This document shows, piece after piece, positions 37,301-45,011 of a stretch of 64,000 bases of DNA. The position numbers were made by a program, and so were the translations under genes. Position 1 is the first letter of the stretch; each line of letters starts with the position of its first letter. Source of the stretch: Arthrobacter liuii (GTDB lineage Bacteria; Actinomycetota; Actinomycetes; Actinomycetales; Micrococcaceae); assembly GCF_014639275.1 (NCBI RefSeq), contig NZ_BMFW01000006.1, forward strand, positions 100,325 through 164,324, given 5' to 3'. Under the pieces are notes generated by a model, which searched no databases, had not been told where the DNA came from, and saw nothing but the letters and a program-made list of their open reading frames with translations.

Positions 37301-37823
37301 CGGTGTACCGGCCGATCAGCACCATGAACACCGGAATCAGCGGCACCGTCAGCACAATGACCAGCGCGCTCACCCAGTCCGCGACGAGGATCCGTGCCCC
37401 CAGCAGCAGCGGAACGGCGGCGCAGTTGACCAGCGCGGGAAGGAACTGCGTGTAGTAGCTGTCCAGGGCGTCCAGGCCCCGGGTTGCCAGCACCGCCAGG
37501 CCGCCGTCGCCGGGCCCCGTGCCGCGGGCGCCGGTGCGCAGGGCGCGCTCCAGCAGCTCCGCGCGGAGCTCTTCCTTGACCCCCAGGGCTGCGCGGCGGG
37601 CAGCGACCGCCTGGCCCCAGACGGTGAGGGACCGGAGGACGACGCCGGCAAGTCCGGCCTCGAGCTGGTTGGTCCAGTCGGGGTTCCCCGCCACGAGCCC
37701 GGCAAGGACGGAGGCCACCGCCTGGCCGATCAGGACCAGGGACAGGGCCTTGAGCGCGGCGAGGACTCCCAGCCAGTAGATGGCTGACCGGGTTGCCGGA
37801 CCGGCGGGAAAGGTTGGCCGCAC
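34332..37823 (-). CDS. cydDC: CydDC fused ABC transporter for cytochrome bd assembly
   Basis: The single 1163-aa chain holds a CydD half and a CydC half, which are separate proteins in E. coli. Half one has about six helices (10-300), Walker A GPSGAGKST, signature LSPGELRRVALARG and LLLDEPTAHLD. Half two has helices near 600-860, GPSGSGKST, LSGGERQRLAVA and VILLDEPTAHLD. CydDC exports thiols or heme-related compounds and is needed for functional cytochrome bd. A GTG one base after the cydB stop, preceded by AAGGGC, is the start. An upstream extension overlaps cydB. The linker near 560-600 is Ser/Thr/Gly-rich. Confidence 0.9.
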   Translation of the reverse strand: MRPTFPAGPATRSAIYWLGVLAALKALSLVLIGQAVASVLAGLVAGNPDWTNQLEAGLAGVVLRSLTVWGQAVAARRAALGVKEELRAELLERALRTGARGTGPGDGGLAVLATRGLDALDSYYTQFLPALVNCAAVPLLLGARILVADWVSALVIVLTVPLIPVFMVLIGRYTGDNVRQAQASLARLSAHMLELAKGLPVLVGLGRATAQRKALEEISEEYRSRTMGTLRTAFLSALALELIATISVAVVAVFIGVRLVHGDMPLEAGLLALLLAPDCYLPLRELGTAHHASDDGRVALADTAAVTGAPEATPLPAAKAGRPGAPLEVTGLTVTYAGRSGAAVGPLTFTAPQDRITALDGPSGAGKSTVLGVLAGTIGTGDGTRITGSISGLDRSTVAWVPQHPVMVAGTVLDEVLLYLSAESGHGPDRFAAEDAARRCLARAGAGHLAGKHQAELSPGELRRVALARGLARIEAGATLLLLDEPTAHLDDASAAIVEDAIRRLRGQVTLILVAHNQRTRQLADLLVPVLPPGNAATPAQHHGSVAGLLPASASTGITGGPAAGSAGTASDSAGSLDTESPANTSFTESDRQPAGAARLLAALLAPVRGKFAAAAILGTLAAVFAVALSGLSGWLIIRASEQPPILYLLTAIVGVRFFGIGRAVFRYWERLLLHDAVFAALTRLRGRLWESLSRRALSLRRLLQGGNVLGTVIDDVDTVRDLLPRVVLPPVTALAVSALAVAATGVLVPAALPAVVCAAISGLLLAPTAALWGDRKSASAEQSLRSGVLRRITAALDARAELHANGVAPRVLEAVLAEDRHATRASQRSAWADGLGHAVATAACGTAALAAAWLAGPEVLAARVAPATAAVVVLLLLALVEPYAAMTTAVRQFPALRAVMRRVGESGALEGGPSRTGEYAAGTPGHERDPRDGLQPVPARPGRAPGLELVNLAAAWPDGPLVFAGVDAVAGPGRWLAVTGPSGSGKSTLLSVLLGFLPPAAGQAQVTGRAAWCPQEAHLFDSTIRGNLLLGRPSANGAPAPADDALEAVLAAVGLSGLVRRLPSGLDTRIGPGGAFLSGGERQRLAVARTLLTGAEVILLDEPTAHLDAESAAAMLADLRTGLRDRTVVLVTHNPADIQAHDARLDLPASSEQPAGRLATFR

Positions 37824-37824
37824 G

Positions 37825-38846
37825 TCAGCCCTTGGTGAAGGCCTTGACGGCCACCGCGGGAAGGAAGCTGTGGGCTTCCGGGATGTGGGCGGCACTGACG
37901 CGGCGGCGGAAGACCCAGTAGGTCCACGCCTGGTAGGCGATCACCAGGGGGAGGCCAAAGGCTGCCACGATGCTCATCAGCCCCAGGGTGTAGTCCGAGG
38001 ACGAGGCGTTGGAGATGGTGAGGTCAAAGGCGCTGTCAAGGGTGGAGGGCAGCACCACCGGAAATACCGCGCCGAAGATGGCGGTGGTGCCCAGCACCAG
38101 GAAGGCGCCCAGGGCCAGGAAGGCCCTGCCCTCGGAGCCCTTCCGGGCCAGCAGCCAGGCGGTGGCGGCAGCAGCGACGGCCAGGACGACGGCGGCCCAG
38201 GTCCAGGGCTTTCCCTCCATGAACTGGATGGCGAGGGCCCACGCGGCAATCGGACGAACCACTGCCGGGCGCGGTGCCGGACCTCCCCGTCGGTCTTGAG
38301 GGCCAGGAAGGCCAGGGCGTGCAGCAGCGAGAAACCCACCACTGCGAGGCCGCCCAGCAGCGCGTAGCCGCTGAACCAGGCCATGGGGCCGCCTTCGCGG
38401 TCGCCGTTGGCGTTCAGCGGAAGCCCGGTGGTAGTGAGGGCAAGGGCGGCACCCACCCCGAAGGCCGCGAACAAGGAACCCAGCGCAATGGCCCAGTCCC
38501 ACCGGTTACGCCAACTGTCCGTGTCCACCTTGCCGCGGTATTCGAACGCCACGGCGCGGAAGATGAGGGCCAGCAGGACCACCAGCAGGGGCAGGTAGAG
38601 CGCGGAGAACAGCGACGCGTACCAGAGCGGGAAGGCGGCGAAGGTGGCGCCGCCAGCGGTGAGCAGCCACACCTCGTTGCCGTCCCAGACAGGTCCAATG
38701 GTGTTCAGCAGCACGCGGCGCTCCGTGTTGTTGCGGGCGAAGAGCTTCATGAGCATCCCGACGCCGAGGTCGAAGCCCTCCAGGAAGAGATAGCCGGTCC
38801 ACAGCACCGCGATGGCGATGAACCAGATGGTGGGAAGCAGTTCCAT
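37825..38846 (-). pseudogene. cydB: Cytochrome bd oxidase subunit II, frameshifted
   Basis: The N-terminal part (38846 to about 38250) is normal CydB, with the EGFDLGVG helix, NEVWLLTAGGA and several transmembrane segments up to RHRARQWFVR. The C-terminal part (about 38253 to 37825) continues the protein in another frame as PIAAWALAIQFMEGKPW to the end. The join needs a net loss of one base (or 3n+1). Read separately the pieces give about 199 and 143 residues. The breakpoint lacks a repeat or slippery run that would explain a programmed shift. The remainder is under clear coding constraint, so either the mutation is recent or the assembly is wrong. AGAGGAAAC precedes the ATG. Confidence 0.85.
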
Positions 38847-38885
38847 TGTTTGTTTCCTCTGCTCAGTCTTTGGAGCCGGGTGCGG

Positions 38886-40490
38886 TTAGTAGGCGAAGGC
38901 CAGGACGTCGTCGGCCGGTTTGGTTTCCCTGTTGCCGCCGGTGCCGGGCGTTTCGTCCTCGTTCTCGTCAGCCGGGGCATGGCCGAGCTCTGGCATCGCG
39001 GAAACGACGCCGCCGCGGATGTACTTGACCAGCAGTTTCACTTCCACCACCAGCAAGACGGCGTACACGGCCGTCAGGGCCACCAGCGAGGCGATCAGCT
39101 CCCCTGCGGAAACACCGGGCGACACGGCCGCGGCGGTGAACATGAACACCTGGTCGATGCCACTGGGATCGGGGTTGGGGGCCACCACGAACGGCTGCCG
39201 GCCCATCTCGGTGAAGATCCAACCGGCCGCGTTCGCGCCAAAGGGTGCCAGGATGCCGAAGACCGCGAGCCGCATGAGCCACCGGGACTCCGGTACGGTC
39301 CCTTTGCGGGCGAGCCAAAGCGCCACGAGGGCCGCCAGTGCGGCGAGGCCGCCGAAGCCGATCATCATCCGGAATCCCCAGTAGGTGACTTCCATGACGG
39401 GCACGTACTGGATTTCCTGGCCGGCGCGCTCGCCATAAATCGGGTTGTCCGGCAGGTTGGTACCGTAGTTTGCTTTGTACTCGGGCAGCAGGCTGTTGAC
39501 GCCCTTGACCTCGGTGGTGAAGTCGCCCTTGGCCAGGAAGGACAGGATCCCCGGGACTTCGATCACGGCCACCACGTCGTCGCAGTTCTTGGATCCCACG
39601 TTTCCGACGCTCAGGACAGAGAAGCCCGTGCCGTCGTGGCAGGCGGCCTCCGCGGCGGCCATCTTCATGGGCTGCTGCTGGAACATCAGTTTGCCCTGGA
39701 GGTCGCCGGTGACGGCGGTGCCGGCGAATGAAATCATCGCCACCACGGCCCCGATCCGGAGGGACCGGATCCACACCTTGTGGTCGGCACGGTCGCGGCC
39801 CGGGATGCGCACGTCCTCACCGGGGATCACCCTGCCGTCGGCACCCACGGTGTCGACGCCGTCGTGCCGCCTCCGCCACAGGTGGTACCACGCGATGCCC
39901 AGGAGGAAGCCGCCTGCCACCGCAAGGGCACCGAACAGGGTGTGCGGGACGGCCACAAGCGCGGTGTTGTTGGTGAAGACGGCCCAGGCGTCGGTCATGA
40001 CGGGCCGTCCGTTGATCATTTCCACACCCACCGGGTGTTGCATCCAGCTGTTGGCCACGATGATGAAGTAGGCAGAGAGCGCCGACCCTATGACGGCCAC
40101 CCAGAGGCAGGCGAGGTGGATGGCGGGCTTGAGCTGCTTCCAGCCGAAGATCCACAAGCCCAGGAAGGTGGATTCCACAAAGAAAGCCAGCAGGGCCTCA
40201 AGGGCCAGCGGCGCACCGAAAACGTCACCCACGAAGCGGCTGTACTCGCTCCAGGCCATGCCGAACTGGAATTCCTGCACAATGCCCGTGGCGACGCCCA
40301 TGATGAAGTTGATGAGGAACAGCTTTCCCCAGAACTTGGTCATGCGCAGGTATTCGGGCTTGCCGGTGCGGAACCAGGCGGTCTGGATGACGGCCACCAC
40401 GAGGCCGAGACCGATGGTGAGCGGCACCATCATGAAGTGGTAGACCGTGGTGATACCGAATTGCCAGCGTGCGATTTCCAAGGCGTCCAT
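38886..40490 (-). CDS. cydA: Cytochrome bd ubiquinol/menaquinol oxidase subunit I
   Basis: The 534-aa integral membrane protein carries the heme b and heme d sites of a high-affinity terminal oxidase that works at low oxygen and under respiratory stress. His18 in VYHFMMVPLT matches the E. coli heme ligand region; GRQPFVV and QQQPMKMAAAEA are also present. The Q-loop region between about 250 and 340 is of the short actinobacterial kind. The operon is cydA-cydB-cydDC with 39 and 1-nt gaps. AGGGACC precedes the ATG. Three BlaI-type dyads occupy the promoter region. Confidence 0.95.
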   Translation of the reverse strand: MDALEIARWQFGITTVYHFMMVPLTIGLGLVVAVIQTAWFRTGKPEYLRMTKFWGKLFLINFIMGVATGIVQEFQFGMAWSEYSRFVGDVFGAPLALEALLAFFVESTFLGLWIFGWKQLKPAIHLACLWVAVIGSALSAYFIIVANSWMQHPVGVEMINGRPVMTDAWAVFTNNTALVAVPHTLFGALAVAGGFLLGIAWYHLWRRRHDGVDTVGADGRVIPGEDVRIPGRDRADHKVWIRSLRIGAVVAMISFAGTAVTGDLQGKLMFQQQPMKMAAAEAACHDGTGFSVLSVGNVGSKNCDDVVAVIEVPGILSFLAKGDFTTEVKGVNSLLPEYKANYGTNLPDNPIYGERAGQEIQYVPVMEVTYWGFRMMIGFGGLAALAALVALWLARKGTVPESRWLMRLAVFGILAPFGANAAGWIFTEMGRQPFVVAPNPDPSGIDQVFMFTAAAVSPGVSAGELIASLVALTAVYAVLLVVEVKLLVKYIRGGVVSAMPELGHAPADENEDETPGTGGNRETKPADDVLAFAY

Positions 40491-40519
40491 GGCGGTCCCT
40501 ACTGTTGGCCAATGCAGTC

Positions 40520-40536
40520 TTCTACGCTCCGTAGAA
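40520..40536. promoter_or_regulatory. operator-like dyad 1 (TTCTAC-N5-GTAGAA)
   Basis: Perfect 6-5-6 inverted repeat, 30 nt upstream of cydA. It is the closest of three identical dyads in the cydA-blaI gap. Confidence 0.75.
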
Positions 40537-40543
40537 CTGTAAC

Positions 40544-40560
40544 TTCTACAAAGTGTAGAA
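40544..40560. promoter_or_regulatory. operator-like dyad 2 (TTCTAC-N5-GTAGAA)
   Basis: Perfect 6-5-6 inverted repeat centred 24 bp from dyad 1, so both would lie on nearly the same helix face. Confidence 0.75.
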
Positions 40561-40631
40561 CATCATCTTCCCGGGCAAAAACTGATTCCCTCCTCCCAAG
40601 GATGGCGCGTCCCGGCCCGGGGCGCCACATG

Positions 40632-40648
40632 TTCTACCCGGTGTAGAA
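40632..40648. promoter_or_regulatory. operator-like dyad 3 (TTCTAC-N5-GTAGAA)
   Basis: Perfect 6-5-6 inverted repeat, 103 nt upstream of the blaI-type gene, as expected for autoregulation. Confidence 0.75.
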
Positions 40649-40750
40649 AGTAGAGCGGTTTCAAGGTAAATTTGATTCTGTAGTTGAACAACCGCGTGAA
40701 GTCATCGTCGCTGTGAAGCGTTCGGTGCGGGGAAATAGAGGAAAACTGAA

Positions 40751-41134
40751 ATGGCTAGTCTTGGTGAACTGGAACGGGCAGTGATGGACCTGCTCTGGGC
40801 GGGCCAGGAAGCGGCTACGGCCAATACCCTGAGGGACCAGTTGGCGCGCACTTCTGCAGCACAGGGCGGACCGGGCCACGAAGGCAAGGAACTGGCCGTC
40901 ACTACGGTGCTTACCGTACTTTCCCGCCTGGAGAAGAAGGGTTTGGTGGAACGCGAACGCGGAACCCGCCCGCACCGGTACCAGGCAGTGTCCAGCCGCG
41001 CAGACCATACAGCCGAACTCATGCATGAGGTCCTCGGTTCAGCCCCGGACCGCGAAGCTGTCCTGGCCCGCTTCATCGGGTCCGTGTCCGAAGGTGAAGC
41101 CGAAACGCTGCGCAAACTGCTTGGCCACCTCTAG
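40751..41134 (+). CDS. BlaI/MecI/CopY-family transcriptional repressor
   Basis: The 127-aa winged-helix protein has the N-terminal signature LGELERAVMDLLW, a recognition helix around 50-66 (LAVTTVLTVLSRLEKKGLV), wing RERGTRPHRYQ, and a C-terminal dimerisation helix pair. BlaI proteins repress by binding dyads and are released when cleaved after signalling by a membrane M56 protease. That protease gene follows 6 nt downstream. AGAGGAAAAC precedes the ATG. Divergence from cydA together with three operators suggests it controls cytochrome bd and itself. Confidence 0.92.
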   Translation: MASLGELERAVMDLLWAGQEAATANTLRDQLARTSAAQGGPGHEGKELAVTTVLTVLSRLEKKGLVERERGTRPHRYQAVSSRADHTAELMHEVLGSAPDREAVLARFIGSVSEGEAETLRKLLGHL

Positions 41135-41140
41135 CGCACC

Positions 41141-42133
41141 ATGTTCTGGGCCTCATACCTGCTGGCGGTCCTTGCGATAATCCTGGCCTGGCCGGTGCCA
41201 ATCCTCCTGTCACGGGCACAATGGCCGGCCAGGTCGCCGTTCACGGCAATGCTGTTATGGCAGGCAATCGCGCTCGCAGGTGGACTGTCCCTGATCGGCG
41301 CCATGCTGGTCTACGGCCTGGAACCTGTTGGGGACAACCTCATCGCCGGACTCCGGTCCCTGGCCGGGATGGTGCTTTTCAACGCCCCAACCACGGCACT
41401 GGGGTTCTGGCACATCTTTGCGCTGTCCGCTGCCGCCCTGCTGACCGCCCACCTGGTCTTTACGCTGCTGCTGACGTACTACAAAATCCAGCGGCAGCGG
41501 CGCCGGCACCGCGAACTGCTCGCGCTGCTGGCCTCGCCATCCGGGCAGGATGCGGGGACCCTGGTCATCAGCCACGACTCCCCTGTCGCCTACTGCCTTC
41601 CGGGGGGCGCCCGCTCAGTAACCGTCCTCTCGGACGGCCTCATGGCGGCACTCGAGCCCGCAGAGCTTCGGGCCGTCCTGATTCACGAGAACGCACACCT
41701 GAGCCAGCGGCACCACCTGCTGCTCTGGGCCTTCGCAGCCTGGCGGCAAGCCCTTCCGTGGCTCCCCACCACCCGGCTTGCCCAGGAGTCAGTGAACTCC
41801 CTGATCGAAATGCTTGCCGACGACGTGGCCCTGCGGACCGAGAGCAAGGCGACCCTCATCAAGGCAATCGCCATCGTTGCCAGCGGTTCGGCGGGTGCTG
41901 CGGGCGCCGCGGATCTCCGGCCGCCCAACCCCGCACTGGCCCTGTCCGGGCTGGAGGCAGCATCGGGCGGATCCGGCTCGGACGCCGTCCGGACCACAGC
42001 ATCCCGGGTCAGCCGCCTCCTGACGCCGCAGCCCCAGCTTCCTGCCGCCGTCCGCAGTGCCGTCATGGCCGGCTGTGTCCTGCTGCTTGCCCTGCCCACC
42101 GCACTGCTTGTGGTTCCCGGGCTGCTCGGCTGA
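41141..42133 (+). CDS. M56-family (BlaR1-type) membrane metalloprotease
   Basis: The 330-aa protein has four predicted transmembrane segments (about 5-25, 35-58, 85-110 and 300-325) and a cytoplasmic zinc-protease domain with HENAH at 182-186 and a downstream EMLADDVAL that supplies the third ligand. It lacks the penicillin-binding sensor domain of BlaR1, so it is not simply a beta-lactam receptor. The likely partner and substrate is the adjacent BlaI-type repressor. The gap is 6 nt, so the two are one operon. Confidence 0.9.
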   Translation: MFWASYLLAVLAIILAWPVPILLSRAQWPARSPFTAMLLWQAIALAGGLSLIGAMLVYGLEPVGDNLIAGLRSLAGMVLFNAPTTALGFWHIFALSAAALLTAHLVFTLLLTYYKIQRQRRRHRELLALLASPSGQDAGTLVISHDSPVAYCLPGGARSVTVLSDGLMAALEPAELRAVLIHENAHLSQRHHLLLWAFAAWRQALPWLPTTRLAQESVNSLIEMLADDVALRTESKATLIKAIAIVASGSAGAAGAADLRPPNPALALSGLEAASGGSGSDAVRTTASRVSRLLTPQPQLPAAVRSAVMAGCVLLLALPTALLVVPGLLG

Positions 42134-42218
42134 GCTGCCGCCGTCGTGCGGCGTCCCGCGGCGGCTAAGCCTGTCGAAACCCCGGCACCGTCACGCCCAC
42201 CCGCCGTCCCACCGCCTG

Positions 42219-44327
42219 TCAGGCGTCGATGCGCTCCCGGTCCAGGCTCGATGCGCCGGCGATGATGAAGTCCTTGCGCGGCGACACGTCCGAACCCATC
42301 AGCAGATCGAAGATCCCCTCTGCCTGCTGCGCGTTTTCTATTCCCACCTTGCGCAGGGTGCGGTGCCGCGGATCCATGGTGGTCTCGGCCAACTGCTCGG
42401 CATCCATCTCCCCCAGGCCCTTGTACCGCTGGATCGGTTCCTTGTACCGTTTGCCTTCCCCGGCCAGCCGCGCCAGCAGGACATGGAGTTCTGCCTCGGA
42501 GTAGGTGTAGATCATCTCGTTGGCCTTCTGGCCGGCGTTGATGACCTCCACCCGGTGCAGCGGCGGAACCGCGGCGAACACCCTGCCTTCGAGGATCATG
42601 GGCCGCATGTAGCGGAAGAAGAGGGTCAGCAGCAGGGTCCGGATGTGGGCACCGTCCACGTCCGCGTCAGTCATGAGGATCACCTTGCCGTACCGGGCGG
42701 CGCTGATGTCGAAGCTGCGCCCGGAGCCGGCGCCCACCACCTGGATCAGGGCTGCGCACTCGGCGTTGGAGAGCATGTCCCCCACCGACGCCTTTTGGAC
42801 GTTGAGGATCTTGCCACGGATGGGCAGCAGGGCCTGGAAATCCGAGGAACGGGCCAGCTTGGCAGTGCCCAGCGCGGAGTCGCCTTCCACGATGAACAGT
42901 TCGGAGCGTTCGACGTCGTCCGTCCGGCAGTCGGCAAGCTTGGTGGGCATCGAGGAAGTTTCCAGCGCGTTCTTGCGCCGTTGGGTCTCCTTGTGCACGC
43001 GGGCCGAGATGCGGGACTTCATCTCGTTGACGATCTTTTCCAGCAGCAGCGAGGACTGGGCCTTGTCGTTCCGGTTGCTGGAGGACAGCTTGGCGGAGAT
43101 CTCGCGCTCCACCACCCGGGCCACGATGGCGCGGACGGCGCTGGTGCCGAGGATCTCCTTGGTCTGGCCTTCGAACTGCGGTTCGGCGAGCCGGACGGTC
43201 AGCACTGCCGTCAGGCCGGCAAAGATGTCGTCCTTTTCGATCTTGTCGTTGCCGGCTTTGAGCTTCCGGGCGTTTACCTCCACCGCTTTCCGGAAGGTTT
43301 TCACGAGGGCCTGCTCGAACCCTGACTGGTGCGTGCCACCTTTGGGGGTGGCGATGATGTTCACGAAGCTGCGCACGGTGCTCTCGTACCCGATGCCCCA
43401 GCGCAGTGCCACGTCCACCTCGCAGTCACGCTCAACCTCGGCCAGCTGGCTGTGCCCCCGTTCATCAAGGACGGGGACCGTCTCCTTGAACTTCCCGGAG
43501 CCGTGCAGCCGCCACACATCGGTGACGGCCGGATCCGCCGCCAGGAACTCGGCGAACTCGGAGATGCCGCCGTCATGGTGGAAGACCTCCTCGTGCGGGC
43601 CCGCCTCGCCCGGGGTCCCGGGCACTTTGCGTTCGTCCCGCACGGTGAGCTTGAGGCCGGGCACCAGGAAGGAAGTCTGGCGGGCACGGGCCACGAGGTC
43701 CTCGTAGGAGAACTTGGCGTCAGGGGTGAAGATCTGCCGGTCCGCCCAGTACCGGATGCGGGTGCCCGTGACGCCGCGCTTGGCTTTGCCCACGACGTCC
43801 AGCACAGAGTCTGAAACGAACGGCGTGAACGGCGCTGCCGGGTCCAGCCGGGACCCGGTGTCCTTGAACCGTCCGGGCTCGCCGCGGCGGAAGGACATCC
43901 TGTAGGTCTTGCCGCCGCGGTCCACTTCCACGTCCAGCCGGGAGGACAGCGCGTTGACCACTGACGCACCCACACCGTGCAGGCCACCGGAGGCCGTGTA
44001 GGACCCGCCGCCGAACTTGCCGCCGGCGTGGAGCTTGGTGAACACCACTTCGACGCCGGTGAGCCCGGTCTTTGGCTCCTTGTCGATGGGAATTCCGCGG
44101 CCGTCGTCGTGGATCTCCACTGAGTTGTCCGCATGGAGGATGATGCGGATGTCGTGGCCGAACCCTGCCAGGGCCTCATCCACGGAGTTGTCGATGATTT
44201 CCCAGAGGCAGTGCATCAGACCACGTGAGTCCGTTGAGCCGATGTACATGCCCGGGCGCTTGCGGACGGCTTCGAGGCCTTCCAGTACGGAGAGGTGCCG
44301 GGCGGTGTACTCAGAGCTTGGTGCCAC
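42219..44327 (-). CDS. parE: Type IIA topoisomerase subunit B (ParE/GyrB paralogue)
   Basis: The 702-aa ATPase subunit has a GHKL domain with IDNSVDEALAG, DDGRGIPI and GGLHGVGASVVNAL, a transducer domain, and a TOPRIM domain with VEGDSALGTAK and DADVDGAHIRTLL. It pairs with the ParC-like protein of the window, although 10 kb lies between the genes. The GTG start is preceded by AAGGAGTTCATAACCA. The M56 gene converges on it from the other side. Confidence 0.93.
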   Translation of the reverse strand: MAPSSEYTARHLSVLEGLEAVRKRPGMYIGSTDSRGLMHCLWEIIDNSVDEALAGFGHDIRIILHADNSVEIHDDGRGIPIDKEPKTGLTGVEVVFTKLHAGGKFGGGSYTASGGLHGVGASVVNALSSRLDVEVDRGGKTYRMSFRRGEPGRFKDTGSRLDPAAPFTPFVSDSVLDVVGKAKRGVTGTRIRYWADRQIFTPDAKFSYEDLVARARQTSFLVPGLKLTVRDERKVPGTPGEAGPHEEVFHHDGGISEFAEFLAADPAVTDVWRLHGSGKFKETVPVLDERGHSQLAEVERDCEVDVALRWGIGYESTVRSFVNIIATPKGGTHQSGFEQALVKTFRKAVEVNARKLKAGNDKIEKDDIFAGLTAVLTVRLAEPQFEGQTKEILGTSAVRAIVARVVEREISAKLSSSNRNDKAQSSLLLEKIVNEMKSRISARVHKETQRRKNALETSSMPTKLADCRTDDVERSELFIVEGDSALGTAKLARSSDFQALLPIRGKILNVQKASVGDMLSNAECAALIQVVGAGSGRSFDISAARYGKVILMTDADVDGAHIRTLLLTLFFRYMRPMILEGRVFAAVPPLHRVEVINAGQKANEMIYTYSEAELHVLLARLAGEGKRYKEPIQRYKGLGEMDAEQLAETTMDPRHRTLRKVGIENAQQAEGIFDLLMGSDVSPRKDFIIAGASSLDRERIDA

Positions 44328-44544
44328 TGGTTATGAACTCCTTCTGGGACGTGGAAGCGGCGCTGGGACCGCACCTTCCAGCGTAGTCGGCGCCGGCGGT
44401 GACCGCCGTCTGCCACACCTTGAGCAGGTGTGCGGCGCGCCACCAAGCCCCGTGATTGGCGGAACTTGGCGATTCTTGACTGAACCTTGCGGATACGCGC
44501 ACAGCGAACTTGCCCCATCCTTGCGATGGTTTGGATACGAATGC

Positions 44545-44553
44545 TGGTTATAT
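44545..44553 (+). promoter_or_regulatory. extended -10-like element before DUF7455
   Basis: TGG-TTATAT lies 30 nt upstream of the DUF7455 start in an AT-richer patch of an otherwise GC-rich region. No clear -35 is seen at standard spacing. Confidence 0.35.
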
Positions 44554-44582
44554 AGACGTACTGATCTACTAAGGAGGCCGAT

Positions 44583-44804
44583 ATGACAACAGCAGTGGCA
44601 GACCGCACACTAAACGCACTCGACCGGTGCGACCGGTGCGGAGCCCAGGCATATGTCCGGGTTGTACTCGAGTCCTCCGGCGGTGAGCTGTTGTTCTGCG
44701 GCCACCACGCCCGTGCAGTCGAGGCAACGCTGAAGCCGTTGAGCTCCGACTGGCACGACGAAACGGGAAAGCTTCACGAGAAAGCTGTCGTGGAAATCGA
44801 CTAG
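44583..44804 (+). CDS. DUF7455 small zinc-ribbon-like protein
   Basis: The 73-aa protein has a CDRCGAQAYV pair of cysteines at 16-19 and a CGHH pair at 39-42, enough for one zinc site. It is highly conserved beside the principal sigma-factor gene in actinobacteria. AAGGAGGCCGAT precedes the ATG, giving a very strong ribosome site. It is divergent from parE and convergent with the sigma gene, with a terminator hairpin immediately after. Function is unknown. Confidence 0.88.
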   Translation: MTTAVADRTLNALDRCDRCGAQAYVRVVLESSGGELLFCGHHARAVEATLKPLSSDWHDETGKLHEKAVVEID

Positions 44805-44826
44805 ATGAGGCATCGGTAAGCGAACC

Positions 44827-44859
44827 TGCGGGACCCTTCCACCACGGAAGGGTCCCGCA
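44827..44859 (+). terminator. hairpin terminator after DUF7455
   Basis: Perfect 14-bp stem TGCGGGACCCTTCC with a 5-nt loop, 22 nt after the stop codon, followed shortly by TTT. Confidence 0.8.
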
Positions 44860-44933
44860 GCCGTTTAAGGACCTCCAGGTCATCGGGCCCACCCCACGTG
44901 AACGCACGCAGGCCCGGCCAGCGGCCAAAGACA

Positions 44934-44982
44934 ACAGGGGCCGTTCCGGACCCACCTTGAGTGGATTCGAAACGGCCCCTGT
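44934..44982 (-). terminator. hairpin terminator after the sigma-factor gene
   Basis: A 12-bp perfect stem (ACAGGGGCCGTT and its complement) with a 25-nt loop lies 30 nt beyond the sigma-factor stop. Confidence 0.6.
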
Positions 44983-45011
44983 CCCGTGCGTGGTTTCGCG
45001 GAGCGGAGGAC

